Position numbers and translations under genes: made by a program. Below the pieces are notes generated by a model. That model saw only the letters and a program-made list of their open reading frames with translations, made no database searches and was not told the DNA's origin. Positions 21,780 through 32,939 of a DNA stretch of 64,000 nt are shown here, in pieces. Numbering within the stretch: position 1 is the stretch's first letter; every line of letters begins with the position of its first letter. Source of the DNA: Cymodocea nodosa (taxonomy: Eukaryota > Streptophyta > Magnoliopsida > Alismatales > Cymodoceaceae); the NCBI GenBank assembly GCA_036874045.1, contig CM072337.1:8370001-8434000 (forward strand). The letters run 5' to 3'.

Positions 21780-23546
21780 CACTAGAAAAACTTGGATTTG
21801 TTACTTAGTTAATTTATCTTTATGCCTATTCTTTCTTTTAGAAGTAAACAAACAACCTTTAATACAATTTAGATATTAATTCCAATTTGTACTTTAACTG
21901 CAAGTGCACAGTATCTATTGTATCAGTGTGCAAGTACAGGTCGATCCCATAGGGAATTACTGACGAATTTAAGAAATGTTTGATTGTGAACAATTCAAAT
22001 TTATATTCAATAAGCACTCCGTTGAGTTATAGTTAACTCAACGGACTAAGTTCGTTGAGTTATGGATAACTCAACGGACTATCCTCGTGGACTTAAGTTA
22101 ACTCCATGAGCCTGTCTCTTCTTTATAATACTGCTAATTATAGAGGAATTCGGCCAACCATTAGGCGATTCCACAAATTGTAAATAACATCAATTAATCT
22201 TTTTAATGCTAGTTAACATTGGATTTATCATTATGCAATACTAACATTCAGATGATACAAATAGTAACCATTAAAATCTTTAAGTTGTTTTGTACAAACC
22301 AATTTCAATAAACTGTAAAATTAAAACTAACATAAAACAATCATAAAATTGATACAGATAACATTAATCACGATACAACACCAACAATACAACACTCAAA
22401 TACAACATACAAACAAAGATAAATTGTTTTTGGTATTTTTGTTTTGATGTGATGGGCGAAAGGTGAAATGTAAAGTAATTTCACTTGATAGTAAATACTT
22501 CCGACACTACTTGCAACGCGATTACACCACTGAAAATTGAACCACTTACAATTCTGTCTCCTCTCCCTATAGAATCGTGAGTCCAGAATTGCAAGATGAT
22601 CTCCTCTTCAGCATACAGGCATCAACCCGAAGCCAAGGCTAAAAGTTTTACGATCTCTTGAAATATGAGTCGGCGCTTGGTGAAAATGGCTTCCCTTCTC
22701 GCAACGTGATCACTCCTCACAGTGGTTGTTAGGCACTGTGTTTGGCTCGGAATCAACCCGACATCAAGCCATTATCCTCACAAACCTCCGATGGTTGGTG
22801 ATTATGGTGGTGATGATGATGGTTGGTGTGGAACTTTAGAGAATTGCGACGCCGATCCTCCTCTGCACACACTGTCCGCCCATCGATCACACATGCACAC
22901 TTTACTTCTTTTTCTTCTTTTCTTTTATATTTCTTCAGTAGTAACTACTTCTGCTTGAATGGTCGGTTGGATTTCCTTCATTCATATCAATGGCGATGCT
23001 TTCTTCTCCCTACGACGATTGAATTCCTACGTGATACGTGCGATCGTGGTTTTCCTTCCAATTGTCCTATTTCTACAACCGCTATAGTGGCATATTAGAA
23101 AATATAAAGAAATAAGCTGCTAACATAACGCATTACCTTAGTGTATATTCATGTAACTCAACGCATACAGTTATGCTAACTTAACGAGTTAAACATGTGC
23201 ATCTCACGTGATATACTAAAGCATTTAAATTCAACACGTGCATAAATTTAACTATTCGATGCTCAGGTGCATTTCGGATACTTAAAAACCTAACTATCCG
23301 ATGCTCAGATGCATTTTGGATAGTTAGAGATAACTCACCGAAAATCCACTTAAGTCAATTTCCCAGAACATGACACGTGTCCTCAGCTATTTTATAAATA
23401 AAAAGAGATTTTGGAGAGTTACAGGGATAAGTATCCTATGCCCAGCTGCAATTTCGGATAGTTATAGATAACTCACCAAAAGTTCACTTAAGTCATTCAT
23501 TATGGTTTTGACACGTGTACTTCAGGAAATAATAAAATATTGACAG
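21780..23546 (-). repeat. Gypsy LTR in remnant G
   Basis: This is the reverse-strand copy of the LTR at 14521-16487, incomplete at the LTR start. Shared landmarks are the dense GTTGAGTTA...TAACTCAACGGA hairpins at 22015-22090, the less AT-rich antisense-frame segment at 22520-22800, and TAGCGGTTGTAGAAATAGGA (reverse) near 23070. CACGTG sites lie at 23205, 23235, 23374 and 23512. Confidence 0.82.
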
Positions 23547-24840
23547 GGTTAGGTATAGCTTGTATTGGCAATCCTCCAGTAGGTCTAACTTCCATTGGTT
23601 CCTTCTGTCTAAGTGATATATTTCTATTCTGATTTTGAATTGTAGCATTTCTAAATACAAAATCTAGACGATTATTTAATTGTTGGATTATCTTTTCTAA
23701 TTTCTCTATTCTAGATCCTTGTTCAATTAATGCTTCATAACTTATATTCTTCTCATTTATATTTTCTCCTCCTTGGAAATTGTTGTTTCTCCAAGATAAA
23801 TTCGGGTGATTTCTCCAATTAGGATGATAAGAATTTCCCAAGTTATCTCTTTGGTTTCTAGCATAAATAATATCTAAGTCATTTATGTTTGCATTCTTTT
23901 CTGCTAGCTTTTGATTTAATGATAATTCTTCTATTTTCTTTGTTAATTCATTTAATTTCACCTCAAGCATAGTATTTGAATCTATTTCATGCATTCCTCT
24001 TGGCAATATTTTTTTATCTGCAATAGCTTCAACCGAATTTTCCCACTATGCAGTTCTTTTTGCAAAGTTTTCTAAATATGCACATGCTTCTTGACTACAT
24101 AACTTTAAAAATCCATTTTGACAAGTAGATTCTAATAAAGATTTAGTTGAAACATCTATGCCTTCATAAATTATACCTATTAATTGTGCTTTACTCATTG
24201 CATGATGTGGGCATTGAGTCAGTAAATCTTTAAATCTTTCAAAATATTTCCAAAATGATTCACCCTATTTTTGGCTACACATTAATATTTCTTTCTTCTT
24301 TTTAATTGTTTGATGTGTTGGATAATATTTTTCTAGAAAAATAGAGCAAAATTCAGTCCATGTAGAAATTGAATGAGGTGACAAAGTATATAACCATCTC
24401 TTAGCTGTGTCTTTTAAAGAAAAAGGGATATATCTAAGTTTAATAGCATCTATACTCATGTTCGGCATTTTCATCATTTGACAAACTTCGTTAAATTCTT
24501 TAAGGAAATAATAGGCATCCTCTCTTTCTAATCCATGAAAATGTGGCGATTGACTAATATAATTAGATTTCTGTTCAAACCTATCTCCCTCAAAGTTTGG
24601 CAATCGAATACATGAAGGTTCATCAACTAATTCAGGATACAGAATCTCTCCTAATGGTTTTTCTACTGGAGCAGTCATCTCTATGTTCTCTTTTAAAGAA
24701 AGGTTAGCTACACCCTAAAGAATTTCGTTAAAGTTCAGTTCAGAAAATTTTTAAGTACTCCTCTACAATGAAAATTCTTGGGTAGGTGTTCTTACTAATC
24801 GTTTAGTGCTTAGAGAACGAGTCCATGTGCTCATAAATAA
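23547..24840 (-). pseudogene. Athila-like gag of remnant G
   Basis: The minus-strand Gag shows EILYPELVDEPSCIRLPNFE, SPHFHGLEREDAYYFLKEFN, IKLRYIPFSLKDTAKRWLY and STWTEFCSIFLEKYYP. These align motif for motif with Gag of element H. The C-terminal half has a coiled-coil segment (KLNELTKKIEELSLNQ) and the YHPNWRNHPNLSWRNN motif shared with H. The match is to the retrotransposon Gag family of Athila elements. A zinc knuckle was not seen. A few breaks are present. Confidence 0.85.
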
Positions 24841-25400
24841 ATAACAGAAGATTAATTACATACCAGTCTAAAGCTTTCATTCAATAAATATTTGTTGTCG
24901 GATGAAGTTGAATCAGCTGCTTCTCCTTTTAGTTCCTCCAATGCATTCTCCTTTCTTTTAAAAGTGCTGGTAACTCGTAAATAATATTCTATTTTATATA
25001 TATACTGCACATCCATAAAGTGAATAAATCTTGTTGCAAGAACGTGGCTTGCAACGTGCATCGTGGTTCCTATTTTTATGGGTACGTGTACCACTACTAA
25101 TTTCAAATTTTGGTAACCGCTAAACCAACAAAATTTCATTCGTGGTTAAAAGAATAACCGTTCTGCTTAATCTACAAACTAACCTCGTTGAGTTACAGAT
25201 AACTCAACAGAATACAGTCGATTACTATTGCTAACTCCACGGACTAACTTCGTTGAGTTATTGATAACTCAATGAGTGACCTTATATTATATTACTGACC
25301 TCGTAGAGTTACGGTTAACTCAACGGACTTACTTCATTGAGTTACACTTGCAACTTCTAAGTTTTACTCTCGTAAGTTCCTCTCTGTTCTTTTTTCTTTT
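24841..25400 (-). other. Leader and LTR-like hairpin tract upstream of G gag
   Basis: Bases 25150-25350 hold repeated CGTTGAGTTA/TAACTCAACGG hairpins. A ROCGGTT-like and CCACGATG context resembles 15110-15230 of the related LTR, so this is probably a diverged 5' LTR part of G. No clear LTR end or primer site was found. A 95-residue frame at 24852-25139 matches no family I recognise. Confidence 0.45.
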
Positions 25401-25759
25401 TCATTCTGCTAACTGAAATAAAGTTAAATCTATGTCATTAATGCATCATTCTAATTAAAATTCGTTTAAATCTGAACATTATATAAGAATTTAACTTGCA
25501 GGTCATTTTATGTTATGCAGAATTTATATTTTACCTTGCAACATGAAAATTTTTTTTTTAAGCATTTATCCTATCATTCAGCAAATTGTAAATCTGTTAC
25601 ATATTCATTCTTAAAGTTCCACAAATTACATAATATTCAATAAATTCCATTCATTTCACATCCAAAACACGTATGAAGATTGCATCTGAAAAATTTACAT
25701 TCATTAATATGAATCAATTACATTAAAGTACATCATACAATTTTACACAAGTAGACGAA
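25401..25759. other. AT-rich stretch without recognisable content
   Basis: I see no gene, terminal motif or clear repeat between the G leader and fragment F. A poly-T run is present near 25551. Confidence 0.5.
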
Positions 25760-27336
25760 CAATACAATTTAATCTCTATGCTTAAGTTCATCTACTTCCT
25801 TCTAGAGTTTTTCTAATTGAAGTTCTAATTGATTAATCCTCTCTTCTGCTCCTGTAATTCCTCTAGAAGGTACAGGTAGTTCTGTAGCTACAAAATTTCT
25901 GTATTCTTTCACTGAAATGGTTCTAGATCTAATCCTTTTTGATGTCCATTTCGTGAAATTAATACAGTCCACCATCAATAGTGGAATCAAATCTCCATAA
26001 AATAATTTCTTCTTCACTATTTTTAGCTTGGAGATAAAAACTACAGACCAATTTATTTGGATCTTATTTACAACTGCATATGTGGCCCATTTGACAAATT
26101 GACTTAATTCTATGTCATGGCCCTATCGTTGATAAAGATTCTTAATCAGAATGTTAGCTACCAGGTGTGCTTTACCATTTAAATGCTTCAATCTATTTAA
26201 TAATGGCACACTAGGATTGATAGCTAAACAATCCTTAATTTACAGTTTAGTCCATTCAACTGCAGTTGTATCTTCCAAAATTTTTATTCCTTCATTCCTT
26301 ACACCAAAAATGTTGTGGAGAAGCTCTAGTGTTATCTGTACATCAGCTTCCTCCATGTTTGAAATTAATCCTCCTTCTCCTTCTCTTAAATTTGCATAAA
26401 AACAGGGTACTAAATTCTCATATACTGCATGCCCTGTTTCTTGAGAAATGAATTGCAGTAGACCTTGGAATTCAAATAGATCTTTGATTTCTTGCATTCC
26501 ATCCCAATTTACTGGTCTACTGTAAATAATATCGTAACCCCTTATTTCTTGGTATTTGGTATATGCTTCTTGACTACCAAAATGTACTTCATTCAAAATT
26601 GTTGTTTCAATCGGGTCAAGAAGGTGACTTTGTTGTTCCAGAGGGGTTTGTACTTGCTCTTCCTCTAACATAGGTTGCATTTGAACATTTTCAATAGATT
26701 CCTGAATTTCTGTTTCTGTTTGTGGTGGTGAGCCGGCAGAACTCTCCACTCTGTCTTGAATTCTCTCCATATATTGCTAAAGAGTTTCTTGTTATTCAGT
26801 GGAATCTGTAAAATTATTTTTGTCCAAATAGCTTCTTTCAGCCTCTTCATTTTCTGCTCTTTCTTTTTCCTCCTAACTACCAATCTATTCTGTTACTGTT
26901 CTTTCTGATTCTGTAACAGATTGGGATGGAGTCACGGGCAATTCAGTTTCTGCCCTAATTTCTGTTTCTTCTTGTACAGGCTGCAGACTAATTTTAGCCT
27001 AATTTTCTTCTTTTCTTTGCTCCTGCTGCTACAGCTCCTCCTGCTCCTCCTTAGAATCAGATAGCAGGTTAATAAAAATCTGCTCCACAAGCCTTGTAAA
27101 AATTGGTACTTCAGATTTAATTTCCTCATATTTAGGCACTTTTTCTTTTCCTTTCTTTTTTTTGATTAGTTGTGTATGTTCTTCCTCTTCATCTTCTGAA
27201 ATTAAATCTACAAAAGTAGGCTCTACAGGCCTTCGAGCCACAAGTACTGGCTCTTCCTGTTTAATTTTTTCTATAATTACTGGTCTCGAAGGACCAACTT
27301 CATCTCCTTTTGCAGCAGGTTTGGTAGTAGCTTCTT
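25760..27336 (-). pseudogene. Fragment F: extra 3' frame of a Copia-type element
   Basis: On the minus strand, a Glu-, Lys- and Gln-rich N-terminal part (27336-26700) leads into YSRPVNWDGMQEIKDLFEFQ, CFYANLREGEGG and LLHNIFGVRNEGIKILED. The KLFYGDLIPLLM region follows, with a leucine-rich coiled coil ending QLELQLEKL (25802-26017). The motif order matches the extra frames of C and D (LFYGDVV, LFEFQGLI, FYSNLVK), so F is a third, divergent version. It abuts the 5' LTR of element C at 27336/27337. A few breaks are present. Function is unknown; an Athila envelope-like frame is an alternative origin. Confidence 0.65.
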
Positions 27337-28552
27337 TGTTGAGTATTTTTGTTTTGATGATGTGTGCTGAATGAAAATAATCATATTTGCTCAATTACTA
27401 TTGCTTGTGAAAAGAAATTAAAATCATCAATTAATACAGAAAAAGCTTACTGATATAAATACTTGTCTGTATTGGATCTGAAGTTAATAACTAGTCATTT
27501 CGTTGCATTAATTTCTCATTTAGCTAAACGTTAAGTTAACGTGTGGTTTTATTGAAAAGCATGATATGTTTTAAAGTTATATCTTCTGTATAATGAATAG
27601 TGCACGTTTAGACAACTCGTTAAGTTAGAGTTTTGTTTGTATAGAGGTCACATGAGAACTCGTTAAGTTAGAGGCTTAAAGGTTAAAACAGGTCACGTGA
27701 TAACTCATTAAGTTAGTGAGTAAAAGAAGAGACGAACTCGTAAAGTTAGTGTTATACACGTGGTGAAATTATAAGTTACGAATGTTGTATTGTATCACGT
27801 GAGGTGCACATGTTTAACTCGTTAAGTTAACATAACTAAACGCGTTGAGTTGCTATATTGAGCACTAAGGCAATGCGTTAGGTTAGCGTTATAAACTTAA
27901 GTTGTTATTTTTGTACGTGGTAAAATTCTTATTATAAAAACATTTGTTTATTACTGAATCGGTGAGTTAAAGTTTTTTCGGAGACTTACACTCGTAACTA
28001 TCCGAAAGGTAACTTAAGTCATGTTTTCAGGTCTTGACACGTGTCTCACTAGTTTTATAATATAAAGAGTATTTTGGTGACTTACATCCGTAACTATCCG
28101 AAACTTAAACTGTTTTCAGTGAGTTATCGTTTAACCTTCCGAAAGAAAGGTTAAACTAGTTCGTTGAGTTATCATAACACAACGGAGATGGTTCGTTGAG
28201 ATAGCATAACACCACGGACTTAGTTCGTTAAGTTAGCTACAGTACTTGTGATGTGTAATGGCACATGGTGAACTCTAAGTTAGAAACTTTAAGTTATATA
28301 TATATACTTGTGTTACTCGTTTAGTTAACATTAAAGTAACGACTTCTTATTACACTAATGAAAAACTTTTGGACGAGAAAGTTTATTTTGCAAGAAATTT
28401 TTCAGAGATCCAAGACTGAGGATTAAAGGAAATTCGAAATATAAACGTGGGTTGGAACGTGTGTGTTTCAATGAAGGAAAAAGAAAAGACGTGGAGAAGT
28501 GGAAAACTGGTAGTGATTAAATGTGGAGGATATGCATGAAATAAAGATACAG

Positions 28553-28560
28553 TATAAAAG
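28553..28560 (+). promoter_or_regulatory. Putative TATA box of the C LTR
   Basis: TATAAAAG is kept at the same place in the 3' LTR (52666-52673), about 1.2 kb into each LTR. This is consistent with a U3/R boundary a short way downstream. Confidence 0.6.
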
Positions 28561-28576
28561 GCATAGAGTTCTCGTT

Positions 28577-28665
28577 GATCAAACCATCCTTGCACAAAAA
28601 AAGAAAAATCTTTTCAAGGATCAAACCATTCTTGCACACCAAAAGAAAAATCTTTTTGAGGGATC
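28577..28665 (+). repeat. 42-bp tandem repeat just after the LTR TATA box
   Basis: Two copies plus a partial third start near 28577, 28619 and 28661. Each reads GATCAAACCATYCTTGCAC followed by an A-rich AAAAGAAAAATCTTTT segment. It is also present in the 3' LTR at about 52690-52785. Given its position, it would lie in the transcribed leader. Confidence 0.7.
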
Positions 28666-29103
28666 AAAAACACCTTCTCAGGAAATTCTCTCAAGTGGAA
28701 GAAAATTCAGTGAAGCATAAAAAGGTAAGATTTTCGTCACTGAAGATTTGAAGTATCAGAAGAAAGCAAATTCGATGAAGCATAGAAAGACAAGATATTC
28801 GTCACTGAAGAATTGCTAAAGAAGAAAGATCTCAAACAGGGAGAAATGTTTTAAATTCCGTAAATTAGTTTTCTCTGTTTGTAGTTATGAAATTGTATAG
28901 ATGATACATGGTATCGAGTTATAATTGCATCTATAATTTCTGAGTAGAATTGAATTGTATATTGTAATTGAAACCTTGAATAAAAATGATTTTATGAAAA
29001 CAATGTCTCGACTTGTTTTTGAGTTTTAAAGTTTCAATTATATTTCAAAAAATATTAAAGATACACAATTCACCCCCCTCTTGTGTAGTCATACGATCCT
29101 ACA

Positions 29104-29121
29104 AGTGATATCAGAGCCTTG
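29104..29121 (+). other. Copia C primer binding site
   Basis: AGTGATATCAGAGCCTTG follows the LTR. It is close to the Met-tRNA-type TGGTATCAGAGC. Confidence 0.75.
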
Positions 29122-29302
29122 TTAATAATCTTCGATATAAAATCTATACCAACTTATTTAATATCATTGCTTATTCTACCTTCCTTGTTTTTAAACAGAA
29201 ATTAATATTTGAGCATACGTTTAACTTTCTTGATTTAAGGCTCAAGTTGTTTTAAAGTTTTAGACTATTTAAAATCAAATAGGTTGAAAAATCTAAGGTA
29301 AG

Positions 29303-31084
29303 ATGGCTACTGGAAATGGTAATTTTTCTTTATATGAAGGCCAAAATCTTAATCGTCCTCCTTTATTTGATGGAATACATTTTGAATATTGGAAATATAG
29401 GATGGCTGTTTTTCTTCAAAGTATAGATCATAAGTTGTGGTTCATGATTTCTAAACCATATACTTTGTTAACTACTCCTTATAATACTTGGACAATTACT
29501 GAAAAAGAAAATGAAACTCTGAATGCTAAGGGCTTAAATATTTTATTTTGTACATTGAGTTATGAACAGTTCAGTAAAGTGTCGACATATAAATCTGCTT
29601 ATGAGGTGTGGCATGCATTAGAAGTTTCACATGAAGGTACTTCTCAAGTTCAAGAGACAAAAATAAACATGTTGATTCATAAGTATGAACTCTTTAAGAT
29701 GCATGAAGACGAAAATATTTCTGAGATGTTTTCCAGATTTCTTGATATCATATACTCTTTAAAATGTTTAGGAAAGAATTTTGAATAGAAGGATTTGGTG
29801 AGGAAAATTCTCAAATCCCTAAGTTCTAAATGGTCTCAGAAAGTAACATCAATTGAGGAATCACGAGATTTAAATGTTTATACTATGAATGAACTTAAAG
29901 GAAATTTAACAACTTATGAAGTTCAATTAAATGAATCACTAAGTCACAACAAACTAAAAATAAAGAAAGAAATAGCCTTCAAAATTAATTCAGATTCTGA
30001 TATATCTACTGATTCTGACGAGGATTTGATTTTGCTAACTAGGAAATTCAAGAAAGCATGGAAAGCTAGGAAACAGCAAAGGAACAAAAATGATAAACCC
30101 TCAACGTCAAAATCACTGAATAACAAGAATTCTTCATCTAGAAAGTATGTATGTTACAACTGTAAGAAACCTGGACATCTTTCTCTAGATTGTCCTATGA
30201 GGAAAAATGAAAAGCAAAGTAGGACAAATCAGAAGAAGACGGCTCAGAAAACTCAGAAAAAGTTTTACAAGAAAAAGGCTTTGAAGGTCACTTGGGATGA
30301 CACATCTGAAGAGTCTGAATCTGAGGAATCAGCATCAAAATCTTCACATTCAGAAGGAGAACAAGAGTTAGAAGACGTTGCTCATGTGTGCTTCATGGTA
30401 GATGAGTCTGAGGTAATATCTGATCCTGAAAGTCATTCAGATTTCAACTTTGATGAATTATTATGTGCTTACCATGCATTATTACAAAAACTTAAAGTAT
30501 GTAAACTAGAAAATAAGAATATTAGAAAATCTTCATTCATTATGGAAGAAGAAAATTGTTTCCTATCTACTACATTAGAAAAGTTTAAATGTGATAATGA
30601 AAATCATGCTAGAGATTTGCAAAAATTTAGATTTAATGAATGTATCTTGCATGAACAAATACAGAATATAAATGTTGAAAAATTAAAGATAGAATCTGAC
30701 AATGAAATGTTGAGAAACAATATAAATGAACTTGAATTAGAGATAGATAAATTAAAACTGAGAGAGCAAGATTTAAATTCTACCATTGAGAAATGGAATT
30801 TAAGTCAAACTAAGTTAGACAAACTAACTAGTACCCCTGCGGTGTCTTATAAATTTTGCTTAGGATTTGATTATCCTGAATCTCAAGCCAATAAAGGATT
30901 TATTAGTTGCAGTTCAAGTAAATCTAAGACTAAAATTCCTTTTATTATGAAACAAGGTAATAAATATGTAGAAGTAGGTACTTCAAGGGATGAATCATGT
31001 AGTAATAATATAAATCAATGTGATTTGCCAAATTGTACTTCTAACATGACTATAAATGTTTCTAAAAATCTTGTTTCTTGTTCT
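29303..31084 (+). pseudogene. Copia C gag
   Basis: MATGNGNFSLYEGQNLNRPP starts a DUF4219/UBN2-type Gag with FEYWKYRMAVFLQ, TLNAKGLNILFC and HALEVSHEGTSQVQETK. A basic region leads to a canonical CX2CX4HX4C knuckle (CYNCKKPGHLSLDC, near 30152-30193). Then follow a Ser/Glu-rich stretch and a long coiled coil. Gag of this type forms the particle and binds the RNA through the knuckle. The Copia sequence stops where the Athila LTR begins. Gag of D is a close homologue. Confidence 0.9.
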
Positions 31085-32939
31085 AGTATTAATCTAGAAA
31101 TCACAAAATTTATGGTCGACTTTTAACTCCAATAACTTCCAACTTGAACGTTTAAAAATCCAGAATAAATAACGATTGGAAAGATCCTCAAAATACCTTT
31201 CAAATGGCTATGATTTCGTGGATTAAATCAACTTAAAACGCTAGCAATATCTTATTTAAGAAAGGGGCACAGACGGTTATGGAAACTTTACAAAAACACA
31301 CCTTCGGCTCAAAAATCAAATCTCCATCAAATCTTCATGAAATGCTATGAAATAAGCGTGCCTTGAAAGTAGATCCGTTACACTAACAAGGAAAATTTAC
31401 AGAACTAAATTCCACAAAATACACGATGCAAGCACAGCACAGGCGTCGAGCTGAAAACTAGCACCCAACAAAGACTCAAAACCACTGATACCTTCACAAA
31501 ATAAAATCGAAAAGCTTCGAAAAACATTCTAAAAAATTCTAAAACTTTGTAAACTTGTTCTACATTCATTATACTTACAAAAAGAAACAAAAAACGGAAT
31601 TTATAGATGACGAACTAGTAGATACAATTCAAAGAAAAACTACTAATAATCTGGCCATCTAAGAACGGAAAATTGCCTTCACAATTCACATCATCACATT
31701 CATTCACACTAAACATATAATTTGAACTCAATCCTAATATCAATTAACATCAAAACAATATGTGATCTTTAATATAGAACATTTGAAACAAAGATTTATG
31801 CATAGAATTTCGTCCTTCCACATACTCAAACTATTCTCATACATATAAAATTGTAAAACATGAAAACTAGTATGAGGATCTCTCCTTTCCATCATACCTT
31901 TTAATCCTCCACATTTCTTCAAGCAATGACTCCCCAAAGTCCTTGAAATCAATGCTCCATAGGGCTGTCACCACCTGTAGCACGTCCAAGTGAAGCTTCT
32001 AAGGTTGCCTTGAAGAAGAGTGGTGCACGTCCTCAAGATCTTGCCTCCAAGACCCACAACTTTGGCTTCCACATCTAAGAATGGTGCTTCCGATGACTCA
32101 ACCCTGAAGATCCTAACCTTTTGCTCCACTCCAAATCAGTCACACGAGCCTCCCAATCCACCAAGATGAATGCCCAAGGAGATCCTAACGTATGGCTGTC
32201 TGAATTGAAGAGAAGGTGTCTTCTAGGAGGAGTGGAAGACACCAAAGCTCACCATTCTTGAAGGGAGCTTGTTCAAGATCAAGGGGACGATGGGACTTTC
32301 CAGATGAAGATGCTGGAATGGCTGAAACCGCTGGCTACAATGTGTTGGAAGAGGAGGAGATCGCCTAGAATTGAGTGGTCAAACACTTTAATAGTCTAGG
32401 CTTTTGTTGCTTGGGCTCCAATAAGTTGCATCCAATGGCCCACATTTTTTCCTCTTTAATCCACCTTGATTTCATGATTTATTGACCTATAAAACTCAAA
32501 ACCAAGTTGGATGCACATATACATTGAATATAAATCATATGATGCAAATATAGTATACATGCATGCATGAGTTGCCATATATGGAAAGTTGCCAAATTAG
32601 GAAGGTTTTGGTCTACAACTTTTTCACATGTACATACATGAATTACTTAAAGTTCTTTAGTTTTAACATCATATTTAAGTGATTTGGCAATCATACAATG
32701 TATATAAAGTCATACATTGAAAAATTATAAGAATTATGTCTAATACAAGGGCTATTGACTAGGTGTTTAATTGATAAAGGATAAATTTGTACATTATCAA
32801 CTATTTAATCCCTAATTCATGCATATGTCTAAAAATATGATTTTCATGTAATCTTTCATAAGAACATATATAATGATAACTTATAATCCTTAACATGCAT
32901 GAATTAACATATATAAAATGCACAAATTGATACTTTACA
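31085..32939 (-). repeat. 3' LTR of Athila H (partial)
   Basis: It matches 42810-44668 in the same orientation. The minus-strand start is TGTAAAGTATC at 32939, just after a TATGGGGGTG purine tract. By eye the two copies differ by about 8% over the first 450 bases from 31085, about 4% in the middle, and under 1% over the last 540 bases. Confidence 0.92.

Larger units (their letters stand above)
21767..25400 (-). mobile_element. Athila-like Gypsy remnant G (LTR joined to gag)
   Basis: On the minus strand, a hairpin-rich LTR-like leader (about 25400-24840) precedes an Athila-type gag (24840-23547). The gag is joined at about 23546 to an LTR of the same family as the insert at 14521-16487. That LTR is followed by a diverged primer-site-like tail at about 21767-21790. 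No pol is present. The odd order points to a rearranged composite; it is broken in several places. Confidence 0.72.
27337..29103 (+). repeat. 5' LTR of Copia element C
   Basis: It runs TGTTGAGTATTTTTG to ACGATCCTACA, 1767 bp. It contains about eight AACTCGTTAAGTTA-type motifs, then TTCGGAGACTTA...TAACTATCCGAAA hairpins at 27965-28140, and a TGACACGTGTC G-box near 28035. A TATA box, TATAAAAG, lies at 28553-28560. Downstream of it is a 42-bp tandem repeat (28577-28665). Confidence 0.93.

Noticed and set aside
24852-25139. 95-residue minus-strand frame upstream of G gag as a gene
   Set aside because: There is no recognised family, and it lies in a leader/LTR-like tract with hairpin motifs.
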